The notes: generated by a model from the sequence alone, not told the origin. A stretch of 64,000 nucleotides of DNA from Sorghum bicolor (GCF_000003195.3 NC_012870.2:7308501-7372500), one strand, 5' to 3'. Counted from the stretch's first letter, positions 11,554 to 23,699 are shown. Translations and numbers: made by a program.

Positions 11554-11704
11554 CGCACCACCAATACGGCGATATAAAACAGACACAAGACTACTCAGCC
11601 CCTTCTCCTCTCCCACCCGGCGACTCGCCGGAGCTCCGCGCCGCCGCCGCCGCCGCTGTCCGGTTCCGCAGCAGAAGCCACCGACGCCGCCGCACATCCG
11701 TGGA

Positions 11705-11743
11705 ATGCCCTCAGATACGCCGCCCCGCGCTGCGTCTTCCTGA
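11705..11743 (+). promoter_or_regulatory. Upstream ORF in the DRIP-type 5' leader
   Basis: An ATG at 11705 opens a 12-codon frame (MPSDTPPRAASS) that stops at 11741-11743, 108 bases before the main ATG. If transcription starts at the TATA box above, this uORF is in the leader and could reduce translation of the main frame. Confidence 0.5.
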
Positions 11744-11851
11744 GGCTGAGGCTCCGACGCCGCCGAGAACCCGTGTGCATCCCACGGGACCGGAGGAGGA
11801 AGAGGGAGAGAGGAGCTGCTGCTCGGCGGCCGCCGAGGAGGAGCCTAGGGG

Positions 11852-14800
11852 ATGGGGACCGCGAGGGGGTTGGCCCGCGTGCGGCGGGAGGCGCTCGCCG
11901 CGTGCATGACGTGCCCGCTCTGCCGGGGACTTCTCAGGGCGGCCACCGCCATAACCCTGTGCCTCCACACATGTGAGTCGCGTCTTCTCTCTCACCCTCC
12001 CTCCCTGCCTGTCTATGTCCTGTTCGTTCGTTCGAGCTCTCTATCCGCGCCTGTCTCTGCCCGCGCCCGTGCCGGAGGCGGGCACGGTTTCCCCGCGCGC
12101 GCCGCCGCCCCTGCGTTGGCGCTCGTCTCCTCGCGTTTGCGTACTTCGTTTTGGTGTCGGATTCTTCTTCCTGTTCTCTCGTTCGGATGCCCCCGGCGAT
12201 CGGGATGGTGTCCGATGCGAGTTCTTTGATTCCAGGAGGGTGGCGAACGCTCTGCCTTTCGCGTCGATTGTGGTCGTGGCTTTCGTCGCGCCATGCGTGG
12301 GGTTGCCCCCGTCGTGGCCACCTCGCGCCGGGCGTTCGCGTTTGCTTCCCCGTGGCCGGCGTTACTGTTGGAGACTAGGAGCTCAGCGGGGGTCGGGGTT
12401 TCGTGACCGGTGCACCCGGGCATGGGTCTTCATTCCCACGTCGCCGTGCATCTCTAGTGTTTTCTCTGCTTGCTCTTGACGATCCCAAGGTGTCCCTTAG
12501 CGCCTCTTGATCTGCACGAGGTCCAAAAGGCGCGGGCTTTCTCCTGAACCGCGTCTGCTTTGTCGACGCCGAGCTACGCGCCAGCTGCCGCGGGAGCTAC
12601 CCGGGACGGCCCCGCGCTCCCGTCTACGGCACGCGCGCGCTCGGTTTCTCGGCGCCGCCATGTTCCGGCCCTTGTCTCGTTCCAGTGTGCTCGGTTCTTG
12701 CTCTGCCCCGTCTGCCGAGTTGGCAATGCTGCGAAGCAGCAGCGCTCAGGCGGCTCCCAGGTTTCATCAACGCCGCTTCAGGCTATTCGCACTCTTAACT
12801 CGGAACAGCTGCTGGGACGCGTGCCGCAAGTTATCTTGGCCCTGAGCAGCAGACCCTCTCGGCGGTGACCGCCGGTGCTACACATCCTCGTGGCTCTGTC
12901 TCCCATCCGCGATTCCTGAACAACTTTCGGTGCATGAACGCTTGCGGACCGCGGAGCTTTTAGTGCTACGGGAAAAGGCTGTAAAGCGCTGGCATTTGTT
13001 GCAGAATGTATGGGTGTCATGCATCGAGGCATTCTAGTAGCTTCCTGTGAGTTCGGTAATGGTCGGGAAGTTTAAGAAGGGTACCATTGTAGCCTGCTTC
13101 TGATCAGAAAGAAATGTGGTCTCCGATTAGCTGGAGTCCTCATGCTTAATTGCTTATTGATAGAATGGGAACTGGTATTCAGTTGGGTTCTGTGACTGTG
13201 TAGTGTGTACTGCCTTCTAGGAGTAGTTATTTGCTGAGGGAGTTGGGACTTGTATAAGGAAATTAGTTGTAGTTCTGCAGCATTCTCGATCGCTAAAATA
13301 TTTCTTGGTTTCGTTGAATATCAAGTCATGCAGTGCTGCTGCGCCATAAGTGTATTATAGATGTCAACCACGCAGCATAGTGCAGCACATATCCTTGTAG
13401 AAACCAGAGACCAAAGGAAACACTTCACTGGGCAGGAGCTTGCAGAGTTTGTGTGCCAAATATTGTAAATATTTACACGTGTTGTTACCATTATCAGTTG
13501 TTTTAACCTCTTTCTGAATCTGGCTTCCTTGTCTTATTAGAATTTCTCCTATTGTCTTTGACAGTTTGTCGGGAGTGCATTATGGAGAAAATAAATGATG
13601 AGGAAGTTGACTGCTGCCCAGTATGCGACATTGATCTTGGCTGCGATCCTGAAGAGAAACTCAGGTGAATCGGTTGTTCTAACTGTTGAGTTTCTTCTGT
13701 AAAACATAGTTTCTACTTTCTCCTTACCACGTTCTGGCAATGCCTTCTGCGTTCAATTTTTTTTTGTACAAGTGCAACCATGAAGATGAAGCATTAGTAT
13801 GATGTGAAGTCTATACATCATGCTATTGCTAATGAATAATAAAACCGTGTATCTTGAAAACTTCTCTGAGAAACTCGCCAGTAATGGCGCCAAGATCAAG
13901 GGATGGTCAAAGTGCAGAGAAAGGATTACAGAGATTATCATAATGGATCAAACCCATATGGCCCAGGATATCTGCAATTCAGAATTTCAGACAAACAATC
14001 TCTGTCAAAAATATAGCTTGGGTTTTTAGGTTTAACGCTTAAAGTACTTGGAGTATAAACATGCACTTTCCTTCTACAGTCACATATTCGTATATAGCAT
14101 TTATTGAAGCAGCCTTTAGTCCGCGTCCTATTACTAGTTTGGTTATGACATGATCTATTGTTGACATATCATATCTGATTGAAAATCATTTCTTATGATC
14201 CTCACTTTAGGGAGGACATAAGCTTGTAATACACCTTTACGGATCATGTTTTTTAATTTGACAAAAGTTGGAGAAACCCGCTTCTCTCGTGCTCACTGCC
14301 TACGTTTTGTACTGTAGTTCTTTTCTGAATATTTTTTTTTTTGCCTCAAGTACCCGTTTTTTTAATTATGTAAACAGAATTTTGGGCCATAGTATTGCAA
14401 CTTCTTATTTATTTCTAGTGCATCGACTGATCAACTATGAATTGAGGCTACCTAACTGTGATCATTTCCTTGTTTGAAGGCCTGACCACAACCTTCAAGA
14501 TATTAGGAATAAGGTATTCCCAATTAAAAAGATAAATGTTGATGCTCCAAAGGCTGTAACAATATTGCCAGCAAAGAGAAAACAGAGGTCCCTTTCGTCC
14601 TTGGTGGTTGACACTCCAAGCGTAGTAAAGCGGACTAGTTTGACTGGAAAGAGAACCAAAGCTAAAAGGAGGGCAGCATCTTCTCGTGCAACTTCTCCCG
14701 TTAATAATGGAACCATGAAATTACCAATTAAATCTGAAAATCGAGATCAGAAGACTGAGAAAAGCTCTGCATCACAATCTACCAAGGTGGTAACAACTGC

Positions 14801-16781
14801 AAACAAAACTGAAAATCAAGATCAAAAGAAGACCAGGAAAACTTTGGCAAAACAGTCGACCAGGGCAGCAACACCAGCAAACAAAAAACAGGTAAATATG
14901 GAAAACCATCTGATGTTTGTAACATTACATTATTTCATGTGAAATTTCTCTGTGGATTCTCTTGTTAAATGGCTTGTTCTCACACATCATTATGCTGCAA
15001 AACAGCGAAATACAGATGTAGAAGTTTCAAGCAAGGCATCTTCCGAAAATAGAAAGAATGGCAAGACAGTTGACAAGGATGAGCTCCGTAAATCTTCAAA
15101 AGTACCTAGGTCAACTCCCAAAATCTATGCTGTCAATGAACAGCAAATAAAAGAGAAAGAGAGTGAACTCCCTACAAGGAAAGGAGAGGCAGACAACAAA
15201 GTACCTAGGTCAACTCCTAAAATCCATGCCGTCAATGAAGAGCAAATAAAAGAGAAAGACGAACTCCCTACAAGGAAAGGAGAGGCAGACAACAAAGTGG
15301 TTATTCCTGGGACAAGTGTGAGAGAACATTCAAATAACTCAAATCTTAAAGAGAAAAATGATCGCAGTCCTCGAGAATCTTCACCATTGAAAGATAAAAC
15401 TACAACACAGGATGATTCGTACCAAGGATTGCTTGGTTCTGCAAGCGATTTGCATGATCCAATAACAACTCCTGTGTGGTTCTCATTAATTTCTTTGCCT
15501 AATCAGTAAGTATTCATAGTGAACTGTTGTTTTCTTAAAGCTGAGGAAACTCTTTAAAAAAACAGTATTCATAGTGAACTAATGATTGTGATGATAATCT
15601 TATGTCATTTTCTGAGTTTTAAGTCAAAATGCTAACTGGTTTTCAGGAAAGAAGATCCACAACTGCCTCAGTTATCAAAGACTTACATGAGAATCAAGTG
15701 AGTTCCATTTAGTGCTGTAATTTATTTTGGCTCTTGCCACTTTCGGAAGCTCTTGTTCATAGTTTAGAGCTGTCCAATTCTTTGCCTGATTAAGCTGCTC
15801 CAGGCAGTTCAACGTACCTGTGATGCTAATAATATTTCTTCTCAAGACTACATGACTGTAGTAATGTTACCATCCTGGCATCTCCTGATTAGTTTGAGCT
15901 TTGGTATTTTGTTCAACGTACCATGATGTAAATGTTTTAGGAACTTATTTGGGTCATTCCAACTTGCTTTCTGCACTGGGAATTTATTCCTTTCTTTGGT
16001 TTAATTTTTGTCGTTGTTTCAGAGATGGCGGTTTGCAGATTTCCTCGGTACAGAGATACATCATGAAGAAACTGGATCTAGCTAATGAAAATGAGGTGAT
16101 TTACTCAGATGTTGCAACACTTCCATTTTTGTTATTAATCACAGTAAAAAAACTGAGCTGGCCGCTTATTGACTTAAGACTACCCGATCGGCATAGACAA
16201 TTAGACATCGACCATTCAAATGTGAAGACCACAGTAGCAATACATTCAGTTAGTTTCAGAGTAGCCCTGCCATGGATAGAGCCACAAGATTCGCATGGCG
16301 AAGTGTGTTCTTCTGTCCCCTGAAAATTAGCCCTTTTGGCACCTATTGTGCATTTCAGTTGGAAATCTCCTAAAGAAAAGCTCTTGTAACCATGGACTGA
16401 TGACATCCATATACTTGAACGCCTTAGTGTCTTTCTGTTCTTTGCCCTGCTGCTTTGAGTTCATGCAAAGAAGTCACTAACAATTCTAATTCTGGTGCCA
16501 ATGATAGGAATTCTGATTGACTCAATGCATTAATTTTATCTGATCCCTGTTCCTCTCCAATCCAACTGCAGGTGGAGATCATCTGCCATGGCGAGCCCAT
16601 CTGCCCCTCGAGCACGCTGCATGGTCTGATGGAACTGTGGCATCGTAGACAGCCGACAGAGCCAGTGGAGGCGTTGGTGGGCACGCCAGCCAACGAGTTC
16701 GTCATGGTGCTGGGCTACCGCCGCCGCCAGCACCCTAATTCGGTGCCCAGCACCGTCGCCGTGCCTCCAGGCCCCTCCTGA
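11852..16781 (+). CDS. DRIP-type RING/RAWUL E3 ubiquitin ligase, 488 aa
   Basis: Seven exons (11852-11972, 13565-13664, 14480-14891, 15006-15505, 15647-15697, 16023-16095, 16572-16781) join in frame with GT-AG borders. A C3HC4 RING finger lies near the N-terminus (C21, C24, C37, H39, C42, C45, C58, C61), followed by the conserved CDIDLGCDPEEKLRPDHNLQ. The centre is long, Lys/Ser-rich and disordered, with a tandem peptide repeat. The C-terminus carries PVWFSL and a RAWUL (ubiquitin-like) domain ending in EFVMVLGYRRR. The combination matches Arabidopsis DRIP1/2, nuclear E3 ligases that ubiquitinate DREB2A and dampen drought responses, and it is related to PRC1 RING proteins. Substrate here is inferred from family only. 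The first intron is 1.6 kb and GC-rich near its 5' end, where open frames are by-products of composition. Confidence 0.92.
15099..15293 (+). repeat. In-frame tandem duplication in DRIP-type exon 4
   Basis: Two adjacent units of 99 bp (15099-15197) and 96 bp (15198-15293) encode near-identical peptides that start KVPRSTPKI and end RKGEADN. The second unit lacks one codon and has two substitutions. A third KV follows directly. The low divergence suggests a recent in-frame duplication in the disordered linker. Confidence 0.9.
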
Positions 16782-17884
16782 AGCGGTCTGCAAGGGTGAC
16801 TGCATGCACCGCCGTGGAGCCTTGAACTGCACTGCTCGGCCCGTTTAGGATAAAACAGAAGAAAGAAATTACCACTACAGTTTTTTTTACTCATTTCTTA
16901 GACCTTCTTTTGGATCGTGTTCATTTCTTAGACTTTTGTAAAGAGAGAGGAAAGAAGTTAGTCTACCAGCAGTCGTCCGTGGTAAATGATGTTATATTAA
17001 GCACCTTGAACAACCGTGTTTACTTACTCTAACGACATTTCTGACGGAAAAAGTTAGGGTGAAATCGATCTCGTGTTGTTGCGCCGTGATTCTTCGCTTG
17101 CCCATTGCCGTGCCAGGCAGCACAGGTGGTGTCTGTGGCTTTCTGGTGGCTGGCCGTGGCCGGGCGGCTCCGGCTGTTACCGGTCCTACAAGAAAGGGTG
17201 ATGTCTGAGGGCTGCTGGTGGCTGCCCGGCCGGTTCTGGCTGTTTCTGCCTCGTCGTGGTCTCCTGGTCCTGCCCCTTTGAACGGTAACTGTCTCTACGG
17301 CAGCGGCAAATCATAGCCTGCTGGCTGCTGCACAGCAAGCTGGCGCACACAGTTCACAGCCATACGGCGCGGCTGTGAAGCTGGAGCTGTGCATGCAGCA
17401 GAAACGCTTCTAGCTGAGCTCCACGCCTGGCGTCATGCCTGGAGCCCTGGGCTGCCGTTGCTGACGCCTGACCGACGGTGACGAGCAGCTGGGCTTCCAA
17501 GAAAGCGAGAGCGAAGCAAAGCCGACGCCGCGAAGGTGACTTTGGCCATCTCTTGTTGAAACGTCACTTGATGCTTACAGTAGGCCCGGATCCCACAACC
17601 GTACATTAGCTACCAAAATTAGCTCTAGTGAATTTAAACACCTCAGTTAATAACCCAGCTAATAGTTCAAATTGAGATGTACTAATGAAAAAAAATATTA
17701 GTGAGATCTTATTAGCTAAATAGTATTAATTATCATTTGCTAGATGACCTGATGGAACTTAGCTGTTAGGTTTGCTAATTAATAATCCGGCTAGTAAAAA
17801 TCTATTAGCTAGTTTCCTTCTGTTAGCAGCAAGAATTAGCTGACCGGATCAAATACGACTATACTCCCTTACCCTAGAAGCATG
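16782..17884. other. 3' flank and spacer
   Basis: This contains the 3' UTR of the DRIP-type gene, then a GC-rich stretch (17090-17560) without a recognisable protein, then AT-rich sequence with TTAGCTA-type words (17600-17850) that looks like degraded repeat. Confidence 0.4.
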
Positions 17885-17888
17885 GTAA

Positions 17889-17998
17889 GAGCTTGTTAGT
17901 TTGAGTTTATTTATCGAATTTGTTAGTCATTCAGCAATATTATTTTTTTCATAATAAATCAGCGAAAAATACCTTTAGTCATGACTTTTCTGAGAAAT
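17889..17998. repeat. Dispersed repeat, AGCTTGTTAGTTT type
   Basis: One of four diverged copies of a sequence of about 100 bp, built around CATTCAGCAATATTATTTTT and ending near ATGACTT. Related copies lie at about 20385-20490, 30360-30455 and 37015-37125. Probably a short MITE family; borders are not sharp. Confidence 0.5.
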
Positions 17999-19147
17999 AG
18001 TCTGTTCACTTGAGCTTAACAAAGCGAACATTACTTTGAGCCACAGGCTGAAGCTTATTTTCGTTGACTCCAATGAGAAACCATGGGTGCGCGCTCAACT
18101 GCACTGCAGTGGCAGTTGCGGCTGCGAACTGCAAACTGCAAACTGCAACGTGCCACCGCAGCTGAGAAAAATCACAGACGAATTGCTGAATACGTGCAAT
18201 ACAGCTTATCGTCCTGGCAGTAGTTGTTTCATAGGCAGCTCTGTCACGGCTGCCGCTACATCTCCTTGTGAGAGCAAAATTCTGTAGAATGGCTGCACAG
18301 CAGTGCTCTGACCAGCAGCCCAACATATGGCCCAGCAAACCACAGGATACATATATAGAAATTCAGCAAAACCAGGACAAAAGAGTTGCTACTAGAGATC
18401 GACATATCAAAGCATTCAGGCAATAGAGACTATAGAAAGATCTGCACATTGACAAAAAGTGAATAGCATTTGAAAATAAAATCCCACCGTGAAAATGAAA
18501 TCCAACCGTGACTGCACATTTCTGCCTCTGGATTATGCACAAGGAACACGGAGATTTGGCGGCTATTTGCTGTTCAGAAATAGATAACTGTCACAGAAAA
18601 ATGTCACCAAACTGATGATATATTATCTGCTGTCACTTTACCAACAGATACAGTTTCATATATCGATATAATAGAGATACAGTGAAGGTCAAAGGTGATT
18701 GATGGACGTGCACATAAACGAGAATAAACATGCACTGCAGGATTGTAGAGGATGGATCTATGGCAAGTCAGATACATGATGATATATTCTACAGGATGTA
18801 CATTATACACCACTCAAAGTTATTGAAATTCACAGAGAGAATTGAGCTTGAAGCATCAAAAATAGAATGTGCGGGCAAAATCGCTGTTGTCATTCTGAGA
18901 TATAACAGATTCGAACATCATCATTCCAAACACCATCGGAATCCAGCAATGATTTCACATGATCATTGCACTTGTTTCACCACAAATATAGAAAAGCTTA
19001 ACACACCCACAACCAATATTAGACATCGTGATGGTAATTACAAGGAAAATTTGCTACTATCTGCAAGCAATAACATCGAGATTGCTGAACTGCATAAAGA
19101 CTGCAAACCATGATTTGATGAATACCACACCCACCCGGCTGCACGAA
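17999..19147. other. Spacer and 3' side of the PRA1 gene
   Basis: AT-rich, with only short open frames on either strand and no recognised domain. The part nearest 19147 should hold the 3' UTR of the minus-strand PRA1 gene. Confidence 0.4.
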
Positions 19148-20032
19148 TCAACCAATGCGGACATATGTGGGCAAGATGGGTCCGGCGGCGCTCATGCCAG
19201 CTGCCACCAGGCCGTCCCCGGCGGCCTCCTGCTCCGTGAGGAAGAGGTCGTCGGTGGTCCTGAGCGCGGCGTGCGCGCTGACCAGCGCGCCCCCAATCAT
19301 GACGGAGCCAACGACGTTCCAGCCAACGCTGGTGAAGAGCATGGCGATGACGGTGACCCCGCAGAGCGCGGCGAGCACGGTGCCGTCGTCGAACTCCATC
19401 CCGAGGACCCTGAGCGGCTGGCCCCCCTGCGCGGGGCGCGCGAAGTAGAGGAAGAACCAGGCGGCGCAGAGGAAGAGGAGCACGAAGAGCGTGCCGGGGT
19501 GCCAGAGCAGCGAGGCCGCCACGACGGCGAGCACGGCCAGCGCGTAGTTGGCGCGGAAGTAGGCGGTGTTGCGGCGCATCCGGGCGAGCGCCTCCCCGAG
19601 CGAGGGCGGCTTGGAGAAGGCCGGCGCGCGGAAGACCTCGGCCCAGGGCCGGCGCGCCGCGATGAGCGCCTGCCCCTGCTCCCGGAGGCGCGTGACGAGC
19701 TCGCCGGCCTTGACCAGCGGCGACGGCGGCGCCGTGGGGTCCTGGACCGCCCCGGCGTGGGTGGTGGAGACTTGCGTCGGGGCAGGTTTGGGGTTAGGGT
19801 ACGCCGACGGGGGCGCCGGGTAGGTTGGGATCTTGGCGTACCCGGCGCTGCTGCCACCGGAGGAGGCGGGCGCCGGGTAGGTGTATCCGCCGACGGGGGC
19901 GGAAGAGGCGGGCGCGACGTAGGCGGCGCCTGAGCCGTACATGGCGGCGGGAGCGACGTAGGCGGCGGAGGAGCCGTACGTGGCGGTAGAGGAGGCGGGA
20001 GGAGAGGGCTGGGCGGCGGCGTAGTTGCGCAT
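19148..20032 (-). CDS. PRA1 family protein (B-like), 294 aa
   Basis: A single-exon gene on the minus strand. The first 105 residues are rich in Pro, Ala, Tyr and Ser, with two AAYVAPA motifs and several TYPAP motifs. The PRA1 (prenylated Rab acceptor) domain follows: RRPWAEVFRAPAFSKP (about 128-142), then paired hydrophobic segments at about 163-178 and 181-197, and a second pair at about 217-235 and 239-254. It ends with the conserved LRTTDDLFLTEQE. Family members are ER/Golgi membrane proteins that bind prenylated Rab GTPases and assist vesicle traffic. The N-terminal extension is long for the family, in which about 190-230 residues is common. I start at the ATG at 20030-20032; an in-frame upstream ATG at 20114-20116 would add 28 residues that look like leader sequence. 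Confidence 0.9.
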   Translation of the reverse strand: MRNYAAAQPSPPASSTATYGSSAAYVAPAAMYGSGAAYVAPASSAPVGGYTYPAPASSGGSSAGYAKIPTYPAPPSAYPNPKPAPTQVSTTHAGAVQDPTAPPSPLVKAGELVTRLREQGQALIAARRPWAEVFRAPAFSKPPSLGEALARMRRNTAYFRANYALAVLAVVAASLLWHPGTLFVLLFLCAAWFFLYFARPAQGGQPLRVLGMEFDDGTVLAALCGVTVIAMLFTSVGWNVVGSVMIGGALVSAHAALRTTDDLFLTEQEAAGDGLVAAGMSAAGPILPTYVRIG

Positions 20033-20384
20033 GATCGCGGGGAGATCGGATTTGCAGGAGACAGGAGAGGTTGGGGAAAGGTGGGGAGGGAAGAAGAATA
20101 GGACGCGTCCACGCACCGCTGGTGGAGTTTGAGTTACCCACGAGCCACGAAGCCGAGAGAGGATGATTGCGCGGCGCTGTGCTTCGCTGGAAAACTGGGA
20201 AGGGACGGGGGCTCTCTATTTGTGTGGGGATGGGGAGGAAACTGCTTTTGCTTCGTGGCAAAGCACCCTGTTGGAGGTTGGACTCGTTTTCCTCTTGATG
20301 CGTGCAACCCAAATCGTGTTGACATCATGCTTAGCCCTAAGCTCCTAAAGGACACCATCTAACACTCTTTTTTTTTCGGAAGGA
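20033..20384. other. 5' flank of the PRA1 gene
   Basis: GC-moderate sequence upstream of the PRA1 start, presumably leader and promoter. No clear TATA box was assigned. Confidence 0.4.
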
Positions 20385-20490
20385 CCACCTTGTTCGTTTG
20401 GGCTTATCAGCCGTATCTATCAACCATTTAGCAATGTTTTTTCTCTTACAATAAATCAACCAACAGTACTTTCTGCCATGACTTATCATG
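20385..20490. repeat. Dispersed repeat, GTTCGTTTGGGCTTATCAGCC type
   Basis: Second and best-kept copy of the four-member family, with TTCGTTTGGGCTTATCAGCC at the left and CAACAGTACTTTCTGCCATG near the right. It lies about 0.4 kb upstream of the PRA1 start. Confidence 0.55.
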
Positions 20491-20823
20491 CCTTAGTGGT
20501 TCTAGTACAAATAAAATAAGCCATATAAACTAAGAAATATTGAGACTACTACTCACACAGTACAAACTATCACTACTTGTGCTTTGTAAAAAAAACTTAT
20601 TTATTTTATCATACCTTATCTTTATTTCTTATCCTCTTCTTTTTTTCATATAGACCGCCTTCTTTCTCCCCAAGCATATTTAGTTTCTGCAAATCACTAT
20701 GACAAGTTTAGAGTACTTACTTTTTTATCTGATCCTACATGACCTTTGAGACTACTACTCAAACACTGACATTGGCGAAGCCCTAAGCCATTCAATCGTA
20801 GTGAGTTGGTCTAATCTACCTAA

Positions 20824-21057
20824 GGTCTTGTTTAGTTGGCAAAATTATTAGATTTTGGGTAATATATAGCACTTTTGTTTTTATTTGACAAATATTGTCC
20901 AATCACAGACTAACTAGGCTCAAAAAATTCATCTCGCAAATTAGAGGTAAATTGTGTAATTAGTTTTTGTTTTTGTCTAAATTTAATACTTCATGCATGT
21001 GACGCAAGATTTGATATGACGAAAAATCTTAAAAATTCTTGAAAACTAAACAAGGCC
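20824..21057. mobile_element. GGCCTTGTTTAG-family MITE with TAA target duplication
   Basis: A 234-bp copy with left end GGTCTTGTTTAGTTGG and right end AACTAAACAAGGCC. TAA occurs at 20821-20823 and 21058-21060, which supports a Tourist/PIF-like origin for this family. Confidence 0.9.
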
Positions 21058-21226
21058 TAAGCTAGGCTTATAGATGTTATAAATAACCTATAGTAAGTGC
21101 TAAGGTTCAATATAGTATAAAAAATGTCTTAGCTAGTAACTAGTTTATGGTGCCATAAGGAGAGAGGTTGAGAGCGAACTCGGCGTGGGCAAGTGCTTGT
21201 TACGCGCCCTGCCTATCGGACTCTTG

Positions 21227-21470
21227 GGCTTTGTTGAGTTCAGCCCAAAAATCTAAAACTTTTTAAAATTTTCTGTCATATTTAATCTTGCAGCGCATCC
21301 ATAGAGCATTAAATATAGATAAAAATAAAAACTAATTACATAATTTGTCTGTAAATCGCGAGATAAATTTTTTAAGCCTAATTACTTCATGATTAGACAA
21401 TATTTGTTAAATAAAAACGAAAGTGTTGCAGTATCGTTTTTTCAAAAAAGAATTAGAACTAAACAAGGCC
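21227..21470. mobile_element. GGCCTTGTTTAG-family MITE, opposite orientation
   Basis: A 244-bp copy with ends GGCTTTGTTGAGTT and AACTAAACAAGGCC, inverted relative to the copy at 20824-21057. Flanks are TTG and TTA, a diverged target duplication. Confidence 0.82.
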
Positions 21471-22383
21471 TTAATGCATGTTTTCGCTCCTGATGGATTC
21501 GGACATATATGGATTTGGATGCCACTATTTACCACATTTTAATTCAAAATCAATACATATGTGAATATTGTCGGATACTAATGCAATAGGATATCTCGAA
21601 TTCGGATATCTACTTGACTCCGAAGATAACATATATCTATTTTACTTATCGATAATTTCATAATATAATCATTTTGGATGAAGAGATTTAAAACATTGCT
21701 ATATAACACCGTGGCTAAAAGACAACTACCAAAAAAATATACTAATCAACATTTTGATAATTAAATATATAAAATATAAGAAACTATACTTAATATATAT
21801 TAATTATCAATCTAAATAAATAAAAACAAAGAAGTATATAAATAAAATAAAATACTAATTAATATGATTATCCTTGTTAAAATTAACTAAATTTAAGATT
21901 TATATATATTAATATGAATTAGTCATAAATAACATTTAAACAATGATACATATCATCTGTTATGTTAAAAATCTATTTTTATTAACACAGTTAATTAGTC
22001 ATAATTATAAGACCTAAATGGTTTTAAAATAATTTGTATTTATACGGATCGGATATTTTATATTTTTTTCAATACGGATGTGAAATCGGATATAGAATAA
22101 TATTCAAAAATGGATACGGTATATTCTTTTAATATTTATATTTAAATAAAGAGTACTCTTATAAATAAATCAAATAGGGATACAGATATGTATATTCAGG
22201 CTAAACTGATTTTTAAGGACAATTTACACTACGGAAGCATCCATCCAACCCCGGCTCCCGCCTCCCGCCTCCCGCGCACACGGCACTCCAGCCGCGAGCC
22301 CACGACGACTCCGCCAGTACGCCACCGCCACCGCCACCAGCCTCAGCCCCCTCCGGGTGCGCTCCGCCTGGACCGAATAAACC
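21471..22383. other. AT-rich spacer, then GC-rich leader of the FBD F-box pseudogene
   Basis: Very AT-rich from 21500 to 22200, with words such as TTTATATATATTAATA and GGATACGGATAT and no gene. From 22240 it becomes GC-rich with CCGCC runs, typical of a grass 5' leader preceding the first exon at 22384. Confidence 0.45.
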
Positions 22384-22998
22384 ATGTTGGGCTACCGCCG
22401 TCGGCCCGCCGCATCCGTCACCTCAACACCGCGTGCGCTCTCCCTGTCTGCGACGACTGGGCGGGCTACCGCCGCCGCCCTATGGGTGCCGATGGAGGCC
22501 TTCACCGACCTCTTCGCCGGCGAAGAGAGACCTCCAGGTATTCGACATCCCCTTCTCTTCCCTGTCTGCTGTGCCAAATCGAGTTCCCAAACTCAAGCTA
22601 TTTGGCTACTTGTTGCCTACTAACTTCTAGCCTTTTGCAAAAATTATGAGCTGTATATGTGTACTCTCATTCTCATGTCCCTGAGCATTTTAGCGTACAC
22701 AGAACACAGGGCCAAGTTCTTTTTTATTTTTCATATCTATAACATTCACCAACCTTTCTAGAGATATAACATTCTCTCTTTCCTTATGTTGATATATCAA
22801 CTATATATGAATGTACTTTACCCACATCTTTGTTTTGGTCCTGCATCAATGGGTAATTAATTAGACAGAGGTGTCTTATTTTGCTTAGAGAAAACATATT
22901 CCGAACATCGTTATCTTTCTTCATTTTGCAGAGTTGAATTTTATGAAAAATCACAAATGACACATAAATGACACTAATATTTTTTTTACCCTATCAAA

Positions 22999-23139
22999 TG
23001 TATTAGATTTAGAATTCAAACGTGAGTGGTTATCTTGACACCATCTGTATTAGATTTAGAACACTCACGAGAGTGGTTATCTTGACACCATCTGTATTAG
23101 ATTTAGAATACTCACGTGAGTGGTTATCTTGACCCCATA
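22999..23139. repeat. Three tandem 47-bp repeats in F-box intron 1
   Basis: Units begin at 22999, 23046 and 23093. Each starts TGTATTAGATTTAGAA and contains GTGGTTATCTTGAC. The variable middle part differs by only a few bases between units. It lies wholly in the inferred first intron of the FBD F-box pseudogene. Confidence 0.9.
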
Positions 23140-23699
23140 TGTACTATAGAATTATTCTTTGCAGTGCCTTATTTTATAATGTTAATTGTATGTAGTTCAA
23201 CAGTCAGATGAATGCTCGTTGTTGAAAAGGGTTAAGTATAGCCATAACAGAATCATGAAGAAGAATTCAGAACAACGCTTCCATGGAACAATTGCCAAAA
23301 GAAGAACTGTACCTAAAGTTTCGCTTAGCAATCTCCCTAGAGTATGTGAGGTCATAAAGAAATGAAGTGTATGATAGTGTGTTTTCGCAGATCTATAATA
23401 TGGAACATGTATTTTTTTTGCTCTAGGATATTTTATCACAGATCTTGTCGCAGTTGCCAATAAATGATGCCGTACGAACAAGTGTCTTATCAAGAGAGTG
23501 GAAATATGTTTGGCGAGGCCACACCAACCTAACTTTTGATTCGGCTACATTGAGGAAACATTATTCTAAGACCTCCTTTGGTTATGGATTCATCAATGAT
23601 GAGGAATTTATTACGAGAGTTGATACAGTCTTGGGTCACCATAGTGGTGTGGAGATCGAGCACATGGAAGTCAAGCATAGGTTATGCAAATCATATTGA

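Noticed and set aside
10935..11909. 324-codon plus-strand frame upstream of the DRIP-type gene
   Set aside because: It starts inside a MITE, crosses AT-rich spacer and ends in the GC-rich leader of the DRIP-type gene. No family resemblance.
19028..19933. 300-codon frame on the plus strand opposite the PRA1 gene
   Set aside because: It is the antisense shadow of a GC-rich coding exon. Its translation is Arg/Gly/Glu-rich with no domain, while the minus strand encodes a clear PRA1 protein.
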